Part shown: positions 16,487-25,907 of the stretch, piece by piece
Position numbering within the stretch: position 1 is the first letter of the stretch
Layout of the letters: every line of letters begins with the position of its first letter
Assembly (NCBI RefSeq): GCF_002368035.1
Contig: NZ_AP018222.1
Location: 4,395,534 to 4,459,533, forward strand
DNA from: Nostoc linckia NIES-25
Lineage (GTDB): Bacteria; Cyanobacteriota; Cyanobacteriia; Cyanobacteriales; Nostocaceae
Length of the DNA: 64,000 nt
Direction: 5' to 3'
The notes under the pieces: model-generated
Told to the model about the DNA's origin: nothing
Databases searched by the model: none
Seen by the model: the letters and a program-made list of their open reading frames with translations, nothing else
Position numbers and translations under genes: made by a program

Positions 16487-17353
16487 CTATTCTTCCTCTT
16501 CTTCGTCTTCTTCTTCCTCCATAATATCTAATTCACTTATGTAATTAATATATTCTTCATGATATTCTCGCTGTTCTAAAAGCCTGTCTACTCCATCAAG
16601 ATTAATTTTCTTTAAAACCTCTCTTGCTAATTTCATACCTTTTTTATTCATTGTCAGAGTTGTTTTGCTGTCTGATAGTTCTAACAATCCCTCTGCCACT
16701 AATTCATCAATTATTTTAAATTCAAATCCATTCCAAAAGCTAACGCCAGTAAAATTTTCTTTAGAATTTTCACGGCTATTCTTAATGTATTCATTATAAT
16801 CATCATCACTTGAAATGTATATAATCATTAGATATAAAGGTTTCATTAGTGCGTAACGCTCTTGAAAAATCCTTGACCTTTCTTGTTGCATTTCAAATCG
16901 ATCTACAAAACTACAAGCTTGGCTGTAAGCATCTCCTTTGGTATTACAAAAACCAGTTATTTTTTCTAAGTTTGGTTTTTTAGTAGACTCTGCTATAAAT
17001 TTTTTGCCCAAAATATCTGATTCTGGAAGTTCAAAAACAGTAATTTTCCATCCTTTTCTATTTTCACTGCGGATCTCTTTTTTATTTGCCAGTAATCTTT
17101 GCTCTTCTGCTTGCTCTTTAGCTTTCTTCTCTAACAATTGTCGTTCGCGTTCTGCTTTTTCTCTAGCCTGTCTGCTTTTATAAGCATCATCAGGAATATT
17201 TAGCTTTTTATTAACCTCTGCCCAGAATTCACTATCTTTTGCATATATACCTTTTTTAGTCAAGCTATCAATAAATTCTTGACCACAGACTTGAATAGCA
17301 TTCTTTTTCAATGCTGCTAAGTTAGTAAATGCTTCAAAATTATTTTTCTCCAT
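16487..17353 (-). CDS. Unrecognised charged protein with a winged-helix-like C-terminus
   Basis: 288 aa from the ATG at 17353 (an ATG at 17437 would add 28 basic residues). A Lys/Glu/Gln-rich coiled-coil segment (about residues 50-95, EKAERERQLLEKKAKEQ) precedes a middle region (KGWKITVFELPESDILG). The C-terminal part resembles DUF6429-type winged-helix folds: FWNGFEFKIIDELVAEGLLEL then TLTMNKKGMKLAREVL. It ends in a run of Glu and Asp. The gene is A/T-rich and, unlike its neighbours, contains no GCGATCGC. It is transcribed divergently from the large two-gene cassette at 17623 and may belong to the same accessory island. Function unknown. Confidence 0.6.
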   Translation of the reverse strand: MEKNNFEAFTNLAALKKNAIQVCGQEFIDSLTKKGIYAKDSEFWAEVNKKLNIPDDAYKSRQAREKAERERQLLEKKAKEQAEEQRLLANKKEIRSENRKGWKITVFELPESDILGKKFIAESTKKPNLEKITGFCNTKGDAYSQACSFVDRFEMQQERSRIFQERYALMKPLYLMIIYISSDDDYNEYIKNSRENSKENFTGVSFWNGFEFKIIDELVAEGLLELSDSKTTLTMNKKGMKLAREVLKKINLDGVDRLLEQREYHEEYINYISELDIMEEEEDEEEEE

Positions 17354-17512
17354 ATTTTGCTTTTTAGAAAAAATAAAATTTACATTAGTTCTGTTTATAA
17401 ATTTATATTTATTAAATTTTTTCCTGCATCTTTTCAAAAGTATACATTATCATGTATTTAAATTTTTCTTGTAATAGTTATTCAAAAAAATATTATAAAC
17501 GTAAAATATATC

Positions 17513-17540
17513 TTGACAGATTAGACACGTTTAAGATAGT
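17513..17540 (+). promoter_or_regulatory. Candidate sigma-70 promoter for the two-gene cassette
   Basis: TTGACA at 17513-17518 and GATAGT at 17535-17540 with a 16-bp spacer, about 80 bp before the ATG at 17623. This is a perfect -35 with a 4/6 match at -10. The ribosome binding site GAGGA lies at 17611-17615. Confidence 0.5.
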
Positions 17541-17622
17541 AAAAATATGGAGTCCATTTGCTGAGGCTGTAAAGTTCAAGCAGATGAAGCAGTCGTAAGA
17601 CTGAATTATTGAGGAAAAAAAT

Positions 17623-20600
17623 ATGCCTTCACAAGGTACTGGCGCTCACGTTGAACCGCGTTCACTTAAGCCTTCTATTGACCTCGCTACAGTCATAGAG
17701 TTACTTACTCAAGCTATTTCTCCTAGCAGTAATCAGGCAAATTCAAACCAGCTAAGTCCTAAAGGGATGGAGCTGTTTGAATTTGATGACAAACAAAATA
17801 AACGGCTCAGAATACGTACTTCAGCCGTAATGTACCGCTTATTTACACAACCTAAGTTTAAAGAGGCTTTTAACCCTGCTAGCGGTGGCGGATTTATTCA
17901 AAATTTATCGATGCCTGCAAATGGTAATAGGTCGCGTGTTGGCGGCTGTTTGAGTGATGGCAATGCTACAAAGTTACCAGGTGCAATAGACAGATTAATG
18001 GCTGCTATTGACGAGGCACTAAATAATGCTGTGACTTCCGATAACTTATTATCGACATTGCTGTTAGATGACCCTGATAAGCAACTCGAAAAACTGGCTA
18101 AAAAAGCAGGTACGTCTTTCTATAATATGCCTAACACTGGCAACCTTGTACCCATAGCATTTAAAGCTGGAGATACTAAAGATAGCAAGTCTTTGGCGAC
18201 AGTTATTTCTGCACGCGAACGAGTTGAAAATACTGATTATTTTGAGCAAATGTGCAGTGCTGCCGCACAATATTTGAAAGAAGAACGTGACAATGATGAA
18301 GATGATGTTGATTCATCGATCGCAACTTTAGAAGAAGAAAAAAATCGATATGATAGCCAAATTCAGCGTTTTCTAAACTTTATAGACGATGAAGCATTGT
18401 CACGAGTCCGATTAACAATTAGCTTTCGGATTATGGAAGCGATCGCAGAAAACGCTCAATCAATTGACGAACCAGACTACCAACTTTTAGCAGAATATGT
18501 CAATCGAATACTTATTTTAGTAACATCTGCTCAAGAAGAGGACTATACGTTTGATTTAACGGCTCATTTTGGTAGTGCAGCTGAATTCGACTTGGCTGAT
18601 GAACTCAGTAAAGCAACCTTTTATTATTGTCTAGCTGTTTGGCCTGAGTGGAAAACTCAAATTTTTGAGAAAAAGACTGACAATCAAGTTGAGCGTGAAG
18701 TATGTTATCGTTTTCGAGTCAATGGAGACAACCCAGAATCAGGTAAACCCGCTTTTGAAGTACGAATTGAGAAAATCAAAGACTATTTACTTAGTGATGA
18801 TGAAGATTCCTTACAAAAACCTTGGGAACTTCGTCGTCGTTTAGCTCAACTCATCTTTTTGGCAGTCGTTGTTCCTAAACAAGATGAAGCCTCGCTAACT
18901 AAAGAATCACTAATCAATGTGGTGAATGAACTCCGAGCAAATTTTCAATCGCACGGTAAGCACGCTATTCGCCAGACTTTAGAAGAATTACAACAACGCT
19001 CTGAGTCGATGAAGTTAATTGCCAAAGCACTGACGAAAGTATTGCGAGACAAGAGCCAAAAAGTTATATCCCAAGTTAAAAATCGCTCCTCACAACAATT
19101 CATCTGTGTTAAAAACAGCATCATTAATTGGGATCGACTAGAAGGAGCAACACCAGGCGTGAGAAAGTTGCTTGTAGAGCCACAACAAAATTCCAGCGAA
19201 CAGGTTGAATGGTTTAAACACATTCAAATTTGTGAGCAACCAGCAAAATCTCTATTTTCGGTTAAGGTTACTACCGAGCTTTCGGAATATGACTTAATAG
19301 CTAAAGGCACACGTAATCAAATACGAGGCAAGCGTTTATTGTCGCAGAAACTCTTGCAAGTTTGTTGGGTTCCTCGTTCTTGGCAGAAGGGACAAGATGG
19401 AAAATTGACTTATGAGCTTTCCACAAACGCTTCTCAATTTGCTGGGTGGGCATTACCATCTGCAATCATAGTGGAATACGATGTTGAAACTGTAAAGCGG
19501 CGAGCGAATACAAGAGAGGCTGAGGAAAATAAGCAGTATCATGCAGCCGCAGTCACCGCTTTTACTGTGCTAGTTTACTGTTGCTTGTGGCGGATCATTA
19601 CACGACTGCAAAAACGTGGTCAGAAGGAAAAATCAGTTGACTTTACAACCTTAATGCTGCGACTACAAGAAACAGGAAAACAATTAGATGAAGATAAAGA
19701 CAAGAGTGGTGATGCTTATATTTATGCAGCCGCCCAAACATTGGAAGCCATATTAGGCGAAGATACACCTATCCGAATGCAAGGACTTATTCTAGAAAAT
19801 CTAGCGAAACAGCCCAAAAAAACGCAAGATTTTATTAAATCTGGGACTTTTAAAGCTTTATTAAGTGCATTTCCACTTTGTATTAGTTGCCCAAATTCCG
19901 ATTCTGTCCCTAAGATTGGTTTAATTTCCTACGCCAGCCGTCCCTGTAATGATGGTAATTCTCTGAATGAAGAAGAAAAGGCATATCTTTTTCTTACTCA
20001 AAGTTATATTGCTACAGCTGTTAGTGAACCGTTGATAGGTTATGAACTAAAAAGAGAACGGATGCAGTCTGATGTGCTGGATTCTCCAGAACAATTGAAA
20101 ACGCAACGTCTAGTTCAAGAAGAAATTCGTCATCTCAAAACCCAAGGATGCCAGCACATTATTTTATTAGCTCATGCCTATGGCGATCGCCGCATTAATC
20201 GAGCCGCAGATTATAATTCTTCTTTAATCCCAACAGAATTTTTAGAAGAAGTCTTTCAAACATTTCCTAATATCAACATTTACCCAATGGTAAGGGATGT
20301 ATTTCCTGCTACACGCTTGCGCGATCGCGGGTACAATGAAGCAGCATTTGAAATTTTGCAAGCTGAAGACCATACAAGTTTCTGGAGTTCTGTTGCAACT
20401 TCAGAAGATTTTCGTGATTTTATTCCGGTTTATACGTTTGCTACACTTTATGCTATTCAAGCAGAAGAACGCATACAATCTGGTTTCTGCATTTATTTTC
20501 TGGTTTCGGATACAAAAGTTCGCAGTCTTAACTCGATTCAACGCGCTCGTCAGCATTTGATTAATCCTGATTTAGACTCTCCTATTCATCCCTGCTTACT

Positions 20601-20814
20601 ATCTGTACTGCGGGGTTTGCATTTTATTGAAGCTGAACGAGGCGTATATAAAGGTCAACTTAGCCCAGTGCTAGACCCATTTAGTTGGATCTCGCCTAAT
20701 ACAGTTGAAGAGGCTGGTGAAGTCAAAGTTCTTCATACACGTCGCAAGGGACAGGTATTACTTAATTATCGCGCTGTACTCACCTACGTTTCTCAAGTTC
20801 TGCACAGAAAGTAA
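17623..20814 (+). CDS. Unrecognised 1063-aa protein, first gene of a helicase cassette
   Basis: I do not recognise this protein. It is soluble-looking, with no signal peptide or membrane helix. A possible N-terminal globular part (about 1-150) contains RIRTSAVMYRLFTQPKF and a Gly/Asn-rich patch. An acidic helical stretch follows near 220-245. The C-terminal 230 residues look like an alpha/beta domain (IGLISYASRPCN, HIILLAHAYGDRRIN, FCIYFLVSDTKVRS). No Walker, HD, PIN or cysteine-cluster motif was seen. The ATG at 17623 follows GAGGAAAAAAAT. Its stop TAA overlaps the next gene's ATG (TAATG at 20812-20816), so the two are translationally coupled. Three GCGATCGC sites lie inside (near 18438, 20182 and 20321), suggesting long residence in cyanobacteria. 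A PIWI-related (pPIWI_RE-like) identity is one idea to test, not a call. Confidence 0.85.
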   Translation: MPSQGTGAHVEPRSLKPSIDLATVIELLTQAISPSSNQANSNQLSPKGMELFEFDDKQNKRLRIRTSAVMYRLFTQPKFKEAFNPASGGGFIQNLSMPANGNRSRVGGCLSDGNATKLPGAIDRLMAAIDEALNNAVTSDNLLSTLLLDDPDKQLEKLAKKAGTSFYNMPNTGNLVPIAFKAGDTKDSKSLATVISARERVENTDYFEQMCSAAAQYLKEERDNDEDDVDSSIATLEEEKNRYDSQIQRFLNFIDDEALSRVRLTISFRIMEAIAENAQSIDEPDYQLLAEYVNRILILVTSAQEEDYTFDLTAHFGSAAEFDLADELSKATFYYCLAVWPEWKTQIFEKKTDNQVEREVCYRFRVNGDNPESGKPAFEVRIEKIKDYLLSDDEDSLQKPWELRRRLAQLIFLAVVVPKQDEASLTKESLINVVNELRANFQSHGKHAIRQTLEELQQRSESMKLIAKALTKVLRDKSQKVISQVKNRSSQQFICVKNSIINWDRLEGATPGVRKLLVEPQQNSSEQVEWFKHIQICEQPAKSLFSVKVTTELSEYDLIAKGTRNQIRGKRLLSQKLLQVCWVPRSWQKGQDGKLTYELSTNASQFAGWALPSAIIVEYDVETVKRRANTREAEENKQYHAAAVTAFTVLVYCCLWRIITRLQKRGQKEKSVDFTTLMLRLQETGKQLDEDKDKSGDAYIYAAAQTLEAILGEDTPIRMQGLILENLAKQPKKTQDFIKSGTFKALLSAFPLCISCPNSDSVPKIGLISYASRPCNDGNSLNEEEKAYLFLTQSYIATAVSEPLIGYELKRERMQSDVLDSPEQLKTQRLVQEEIRHLKTQGCQHIILLAHAYGDRRINRAADYNSSLIPTEFLEEVFQTFPNINIYPMVRDVFPATRLRDRGYNEAAFEILQAEDHTSFWSSVATSEDFRDFIPVYTFATLYAIQAEERIQSGFCIYFLVSDTKVRSLNSIQRARQHLINPDLDSPIHPCLLSVLRGLHFIEAERGVYKGQLSPVLDPFSWISPNTVEEAGEVKVLHTRRKGQVLLNYRAVLTYVSQVLHRK

Positions 20815-23800
20815 TGGAATTATCTTTTCTACAACAAGCTTCTATTTGGGGGCAGGTATTTGAAATCGCTGTCAAACGCGGTGTTTTACAACAGTTAATT
20901 CACCAAAACTTACTCTTGAAAGAGAATAAGGTTTTTCAGCTTTGGCAATCTCACAAAAATAAAGATATCTCCCAACAATTGGTGAAAGCATTCAAACTGA
21001 CAGATCCTAATACTAAAGAATGGGTAGAAACCATGCTGCGTCATCTGTTGGTACTCGGCTATGGTCTAGGTTGGACAGCAATGCGTGAGTGTCTCAACCA
21101 CAGTCAAATTAGAAAACCTAAACTAAAAGCAATCTGGTGTCCGTTAACATTTCCAGAACAGCAAATGCAACGAGATGAAGAAAAAGAAGCCACAGCAAAA
21201 GCATTTCAAGAAACTTTCAACATACCAGGTAAACCAGATGAGAATTTAGTTAACCAAGGACAACCAGCCAGAGCCTATTTTATTTTATGGTTGTCTAACG
21301 AATTTAGCTCCCACAGAAACACAGAGGAAGAGGAAGTAATATCCTCTAAAGACTTTAAAAAAGCCTTCTCCCAGCCAAAAGATTTAAAACACAAAAAAAT
21401 TGAGAACTTAATTATCTGCTTGGAATTTTCGTATAACGCACCCATCAAATTTGCAGATTTTCAAAATGAAACGCCTCATAGAGAAGAAATGAGTCGCTAT
21501 GCGCGTTATATGGAATCACGAGGGGTCTTCTCTAGAGTTTGTGCAGAGGTTGAGGGTGAAGAATTTTCACTTTCTAAAAGGTTAGAAAACTTTCTTTCAG
21601 CATTTAGCGGTCAAGATAAACCTTTATTCAAGCTATGTCAGGCATCATCTTATACAGATCGCCTGATTCATGTGTTACGCGTGCATCAGCTATTAGAAGG
21701 AAGTTGTCATGCTAGAGCAATGGCTGTCACATCGAATGGTATTGAAAGTCTTGCTGCTCATTTCTGGGGTGTAGAACCAGAACCAGATACTAGAGCCGAG
21801 TTAATGAAATCATTGGGACAAGCATATCGCCAGGCTAAACATTCAAATGATGATGTGCCACTCGATCTAGATGCGGAAATCCAGTTAGTGTTCAAGCGGC
21901 TCTTGAAAGGGCTACCCTCTGCGTTGAAAGCACAAGCAAAGTCTCTGGCTGAAAACCCAACTCTAGGTCAATACTCCCACTTTTTGTTTCAGGAGAATGT
22001 GACGGAATTCTACAACCCAATGGGGGAAATTAGCAAGGTTGAGGCGATCGCATCTATTGAAGACCACGACGCATTACATCAGTTTTTTGGAAGCGATCCA
22101 AGAGCAAAAATTGCTAATTTTGTCAATCAAATTAATCCCAACCAAGAAACACTACCTCTGCGAAAAGTTCACGAAGCCGCAGTTTTTGCTGGTGTAAGTG
22201 CTGCTCAAGTCGGTAAAATTAACGTTCTAGCTTTGGAAGGAAATCCGGGTATTGGCAAAACTACTGCTGTAATGAAATTTCTCAAGCAGCAGTCTGAAGG
22301 TTTCTTGTTTTTGTATCTCAGTCCGCGAATTGTAATTAATCGAGATGTCACCGACAAACTTGCTAGAGAAAACGAGCAACCCACTGGAATACTAACCATC
22401 ACTAGTAATAAAAATTTAATTGATGCAGCTCCCGAATGGTATAAAAAACAGGTTCAGCAAAACAATTTTCCACCTCACAATATCGATAGTGCTGTTGTTG
22501 TTGATGGTATTGAAAATCTCACACGTCCTCTTAGCAATATCTTCTTCCTAACCCCAGAGCAAGAACTTGATATTGATTGCCATATAGTTGGCTCGAATAA
22601 AATTAAACGCCGTCTCAACGAAAGAGATTACAGCATAGAATCTCTTTACAGTCCTGGTGTATTGGCTACTATAGCAAAGTCAGCCCAAACATTGCTCAAA
22701 GCCAACCCCCAATTGAATCAACTGGTGATGACTGCTGCTATTCAAGGTTATCGGACACTCAACGATCAATCAACCACAGTTAATGCCTTCAGCAATTTGT
22801 TTGTACACAAAGATATCAGTAAGAAGACTGCAAAAAAGGAACGTTCAGAATTTGCAAAGAGAATTCCTACTATAGTTGTCATGGTAGATGAACTTGCTGG
22901 TGATGGTGCAGGTGCGCCCTTTGTCCGTAAGTTAGCAGACTGGTTGGAACAGCAATTTATTCAACCGTTTGATACAACTCCATCTCCGTTTAAAATTGTG
23001 CTGATTCTGGCTGATGCCTCACTCAGCAATGAAGTTGTGTTAGATAGCTTTTTGAACTCAGGCGATCGCGCTCCTGATAAAGTTTTAATTAGTCAAAGTC
23101 GGGGTAAAGCACCTTTTCGGGTGACAGGGACTTCTACAAAAATTGGCCCCAAAAAACACCCAACGCTACACGTCATGACAAATAGCTACCCCGCCAGTAA
23201 ACTCAGCATTGATTACAGTATTAGACTTTCTCCTATTAAACCAGGTCAAAATAGTGACGGTACAGAGCAAACAATTAGACAAGCAATTCGAGAAAAATCA
23301 GAAGAAGAAACCCTAACAAATGCCTACTTAGAAATTAAGGATGGGTTACACAAAGGAGCAGAGCAGTTAATTTTCTTCGCTCAGGATAAAGCTTTTCTAC
23401 GTCAATTACAGGAAAAATTGACTAGTGGTAAAGAAGCTCTTCTAAAAAGGGGAGAGGTTGAGGTTTTGGATCAAAGTGTATCACCCGATCGGCGATTGAA
23501 ATTAGTCAAACCGCCACGACGCGATGAAGTCCGAGTTTTCCTGATGACTTCTTCAGGTGCAAGAGGTGTTTCTTTCCCGAAAACAGATTGCATCATAGCT
23601 GCAATTCCCCGATTTAATATTGAAGCCGCTTTAATGGAAGTAGCGCAATTAATTTACCGTGGTAGAGGAATGTATACAAATCCAGAAACCGGAATGGAAG
23701 TTTCTGGAGATAACAAAGATAGACGCTTAGTTATGCTAATCAATGATTTCATCATTGAAAGAGAGGACATTGACCCTAAAAGACTATGGTTGCGTCAGTC

Positions 23801-24773
23801 CAGCGATTTATTAACTTTGCTGGTAATGTTGCGCTCTACAATTCATACTCGTATCAAAGGTGATGCAGGACTTAATAAAAACAGAATTGCATTTGTACCT
23901 GTTGGCTCAGTTGGGGATGAAGAATTGTTGCGTTTGATGTCTGATGATTTATTAGATTTCTTGCGTGAAGCTAAAGTTTTTATCAGCGATAGTCATCCTC
24001 AAGAAGCAAAAGCAATTGTTAAAAGGGCGGAACAGTTATCTACAAGCATCTTTAAACATTTTGATTTGAGAGGTCAATCATCAGAAAAAAATGCCAAGTC
24101 GTATGCAAATTATCAAACCTTACAAGCTTTAGTTAAAGCTGTGTCTAGGCTTCAGAGTTCTTTATTGCCATCTTTAGATAACGATGCCCTAGAGATACCT
24201 GATAGTCTAACTTGTATAGGCCCTTTCTGGATAGAAGATTGGAGCGATCGCAAAACTGAAGAAATATTTAGCTTTGAAGCATGGAAAGCTGATATTAAAC
24301 AAAATAGCAGTCGTCTTTTAGGATCGCTAAAAGAAATTGCTGACAGCAAGAAATTCAAATTTCCCTCAAAACTTAAACGTCCTGCCAACGAATTATATAA
24401 ACTATTGAGTCGGGAACAAGAAGGATTTGTGATTGAATCTTCCACACGTCAAGCATTGAAAAGCAAAAACATAGTTATTGGCTTACCTCTAGACTATCCC
24501 CATTTCTGGAATGAACAATCAGAAGATGATACCCGCCAACAAGTATTAGAAGATCCGCAAGCTTGGAGAAGTGCGCTAGGACGTTCTTTAACCCCTCAAG
24601 GCTTAATCATTCCTGTAGTACCTCACTATCGAACATTTCCTTGGGTAGCTGTGGCAGGTAGACGGATTTTTACGCAATTGGAAACAGTTTTTAGCGATCG
24701 CTACTTCATGGCATCCAATGAATTGAATCTTCTAAACACCATCCTGCTTGAAGATGAAGCAGATAACAAATAG
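20814..24773 (+). CDS. SF2 helicase-like ATPase (1319 aa), second gene of the cassette
   Basis: Large P-loop protein whose motifs fit superfamily 2 helicases. Walker A is GNPGIGKTT (residues 476-484, K482). LFLYLSPRIVINRDV resembles motif Ia. Walker B is VVMVDEL (D692/E693). TSSGARGVSFP (912-922) resembles motif V, and QLIYRGRGM (945-953) resembles motif VI with arginine fingers R949/R951. The first 470 residues are unrecognised, and the helicase lobes are followed by about 350 residues with no clear domain. There is no HD nuclease, so it is not Cas3, and no DUF1998. It overlaps the upstream 1063-aa gene by one base. At least four GCGATCGC sites lie in it. A role in nucleic-acid processing, perhaps defence, is inferred from the helicase and neighbours only. 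Confidence 0.8.
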   Translation: MELSFLQQASIWGQVFEIAVKRGVLQQLIHQNLLLKENKVFQLWQSHKNKDISQQLVKAFKLTDPNTKEWVETMLRHLLVLGYGLGWTAMRECLNHSQIRKPKLKAIWCPLTFPEQQMQRDEEKEATAKAFQETFNIPGKPDENLVNQGQPARAYFILWLSNEFSSHRNTEEEEVISSKDFKKAFSQPKDLKHKKIENLIICLEFSYNAPIKFADFQNETPHREEMSRYARYMESRGVFSRVCAEVEGEEFSLSKRLENFLSAFSGQDKPLFKLCQASSYTDRLIHVLRVHQLLEGSCHARAMAVTSNGIESLAAHFWGVEPEPDTRAELMKSLGQAYRQAKHSNDDVPLDLDAEIQLVFKRLLKGLPSALKAQAKSLAENPTLGQYSHFLFQENVTEFYNPMGEISKVEAIASIEDHDALHQFFGSDPRAKIANFVNQINPNQETLPLRKVHEAAVFAGVSAAQVGKINVLALEGNPGIGKTTAVMKFLKQQSEGFLFLYLSPRIVINRDVTDKLARENEQPTGILTITSNKNLIDAAPEWYKKQVQQNNFPPHNIDSAVVVDGIENLTRPLSNIFFLTPEQELDIDCHIVGSNKIKRRLNERDYSIESLYSPGVLATIAKSAQTLLKANPQLNQLVMTAAIQGYRTLNDQSTTVNAFSNLFVHKDISKKTAKKERSEFAKRIPTIVVMVDELAGDGAGAPFVRKLADWLEQQFIQPFDTTPSPFKIVLILADASLSNEVVLDSFLNSGDRAPDKVLISQSRGKAPFRVTGTSTKIGPKKHPTLHVMTNSYPASKLSIDYSIRLSPIKPGQNSDGTEQTIRQAIREKSEEETLTNAYLEIKDGLHKGAEQLIFFAQDKAFLRQLQEKLTSGKEALLKRGEVEVLDQSVSPDRRLKLVKPPRRDEVRVFLMTSSGARGVSFPKTDCIIAAIPRFNIEAALMEVAQLIYRGRGMYTNPETGMEVSGDNKDRRLVMLINDFIIEREDIDPKRLWLRQSSDLLTLLVMLRSTIHTRIKGDAGLNKNRIAFVPVGSVGDEELLRLMSDDLLDFLREAKVFISDSHPQEAKAIVKRAEQLSTSIFKHFDLRGQSSEKNAKSYANYQTLQALVKAVSRLQSSLLPSLDNDALEIPDSLTCIGPFWIEDWSDRKTEEIFSFEAWKADIKQNSSRLLGSLKEIADSKKFKFPSKLKRPANELYKLLSREQEGFVIESSTRQALKSKNIVIGLPLDYPHFWNEQSEDDTRQQVLEDPQAWRSALGRSLTPQGLIIPVVPHYRTFPWVAVAGRRIFTQLETVFSDRYFMASNELNLLNTILLEDEADNK

Positions 24774-25054
24774 TTTATGCCCAGGATAGGTTATACCTAC
24801 GCAAAATTCATATTTTGATTTCACAGCTATCGCCAAATATAAAATATTGCTTGTTTCCGGAAACGCTACCTCGAATTGTGGAGTCTATGTATTATATAAA
24901 TAATACTTTGGTACAAGTATATGTAGTCCCTGGTCTCAATCAAATTTAGTCAATGGCGAATAGTAGCAATCCTTAGATAACAGCCTCTAGGAAACTTACT
25001 TATTCGTGACACTACGCTACGAAATTATTTGATTGCAGTCACCAAGATAGAGTC
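24774..25054. other. Gap between the helicase gene and the RNA ligase gene
   Basis: 281 bp, A/T-rich, with no recognisable gene, terminator hairpin or repeat. It is long enough for a separate promoter, so the RNA-repair genes need not share the helicase transcript. Confidence 0.5.
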
Positions 25055-25840
25055 ATGGAACAAATTTATAAATATCCGCGTACCCATCACATTGAAGGGT
25101 CGCGGTTGCAAGCTGGGGATGAAGATCTCAATAGCATTCCTTTTAGTGCTATTAAAAATCAATATGTAGTAGTTGAGGAAAAAGTTGATGGTGCAAATGC
25201 AGCCATTAGCTTTACAAATGATGGGCAAATTCGTCTGCAAAGCCGGGGACACTATTTAACTGGTGGGGTGCGGGAAAAGTACTTTAACTTGTTTAAACAG
25301 TGGGCGCACACTCATGCAGCAGCATTTTGGGAAGTTTTGGGAAGTCGTTTTATTCTCTTTGGAGAATGGCTGTATGCCAAGCATACAGTGTTTTACGATG
25401 CCTTGCCCCACTATTTTCTGGAGTACGATGTCTTAGATTTAGACAACGAAGCATTTCTGAGTACCAAGAACCGTCAGCAATTACTTGCTGGCTTACCTCT
25501 GGTTTCAGTACCCGTATTATTTGCTGGTGAACTGCAATCTTACAAGCAGCTGATTGAGTTGGTCGGTGAGTCGCACTATCAAACTTCTGGACACTTGCAA
25601 CGTTTTGAGCAAATTTGTCAAAAAATTGGGCTTGATGTTGAACGTTCCCTCAAACAAACTGACCAAAGTTGTTTGATGGAAGGTTTATATATCAAAGTTG
25701 AGGCGGGAGATATCGTTACTCATCGCTATAAATATGTGCGTTCAAGCTTTTTAACAACGATTCTGCAATCGGATGGGCATTGGCTCAACCGTCCGATAAT
25801 ACCAAATCAGCTGTGCGTTGGGGCTAATTTGTTCGGATGA
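25055..25840 (+). CDS. ATP-dependent RNA ligase family protein
   Basis: 261-aa nucleotidyltransferase-fold ligase. Motif I is EEKVDGANAAI (Lys about residue 43, the predicted AMP-lysine). Motif III-type FILFGEWLYAKH, motif IV MEGLYIKVE and motif V-type HRYKYVR follow in order. The family seals 3'-OH/5'-phosphate RNA ends after end healing. The next gene on the strand encodes an HD-Pnk end-healing enzyme starting 67 nt downstream, so together they make a complete break-repair pair: phosphate removal, 5' phosphorylation and ligation. Specificity for RNA rather than DNA is inferred from the family. Confidence 0.85.
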   Translation: MEQIYKYPRTHHIEGSRLQAGDEDLNSIPFSAIKNQYVVVEEKVDGANAAISFTNDGQIRLQSRGHYLTGGVREKYFNLFKQWAHTHAAAFWEVLGSRFILFGEWLYAKHTVFYDALPHYFLEYDVLDLDNEAFLSTKNRQQLLAGLPLVSVPVLFAGELQSYKQLIELVGESHYQTSGHLQRFEQICQKIGLDVERSLKQTDQSCLMEGLYIKVEAGDIVTHRYKYVRSSFLTTILQSDGHWLNRPIIPNQLCVGANLFG

Positions 25841-25907
25841 CCTTGCTTGTGAACGACGGTTAGAAGTTATTAAAAATACAAAAAATAGTAAATTTGAGGT
25901 TAGCGAT

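Noticed and set aside
17513..17540. NtcA-type promoter
   Set aside because: No GTA-N8-TAC was found near the cassette; only a sigma-70-like match remains.
20814..24773. Cas3-type helicase
   Set aside because: No HD nuclease domain and no cas genes; motif V/VI spacing does not suggest Cas3.
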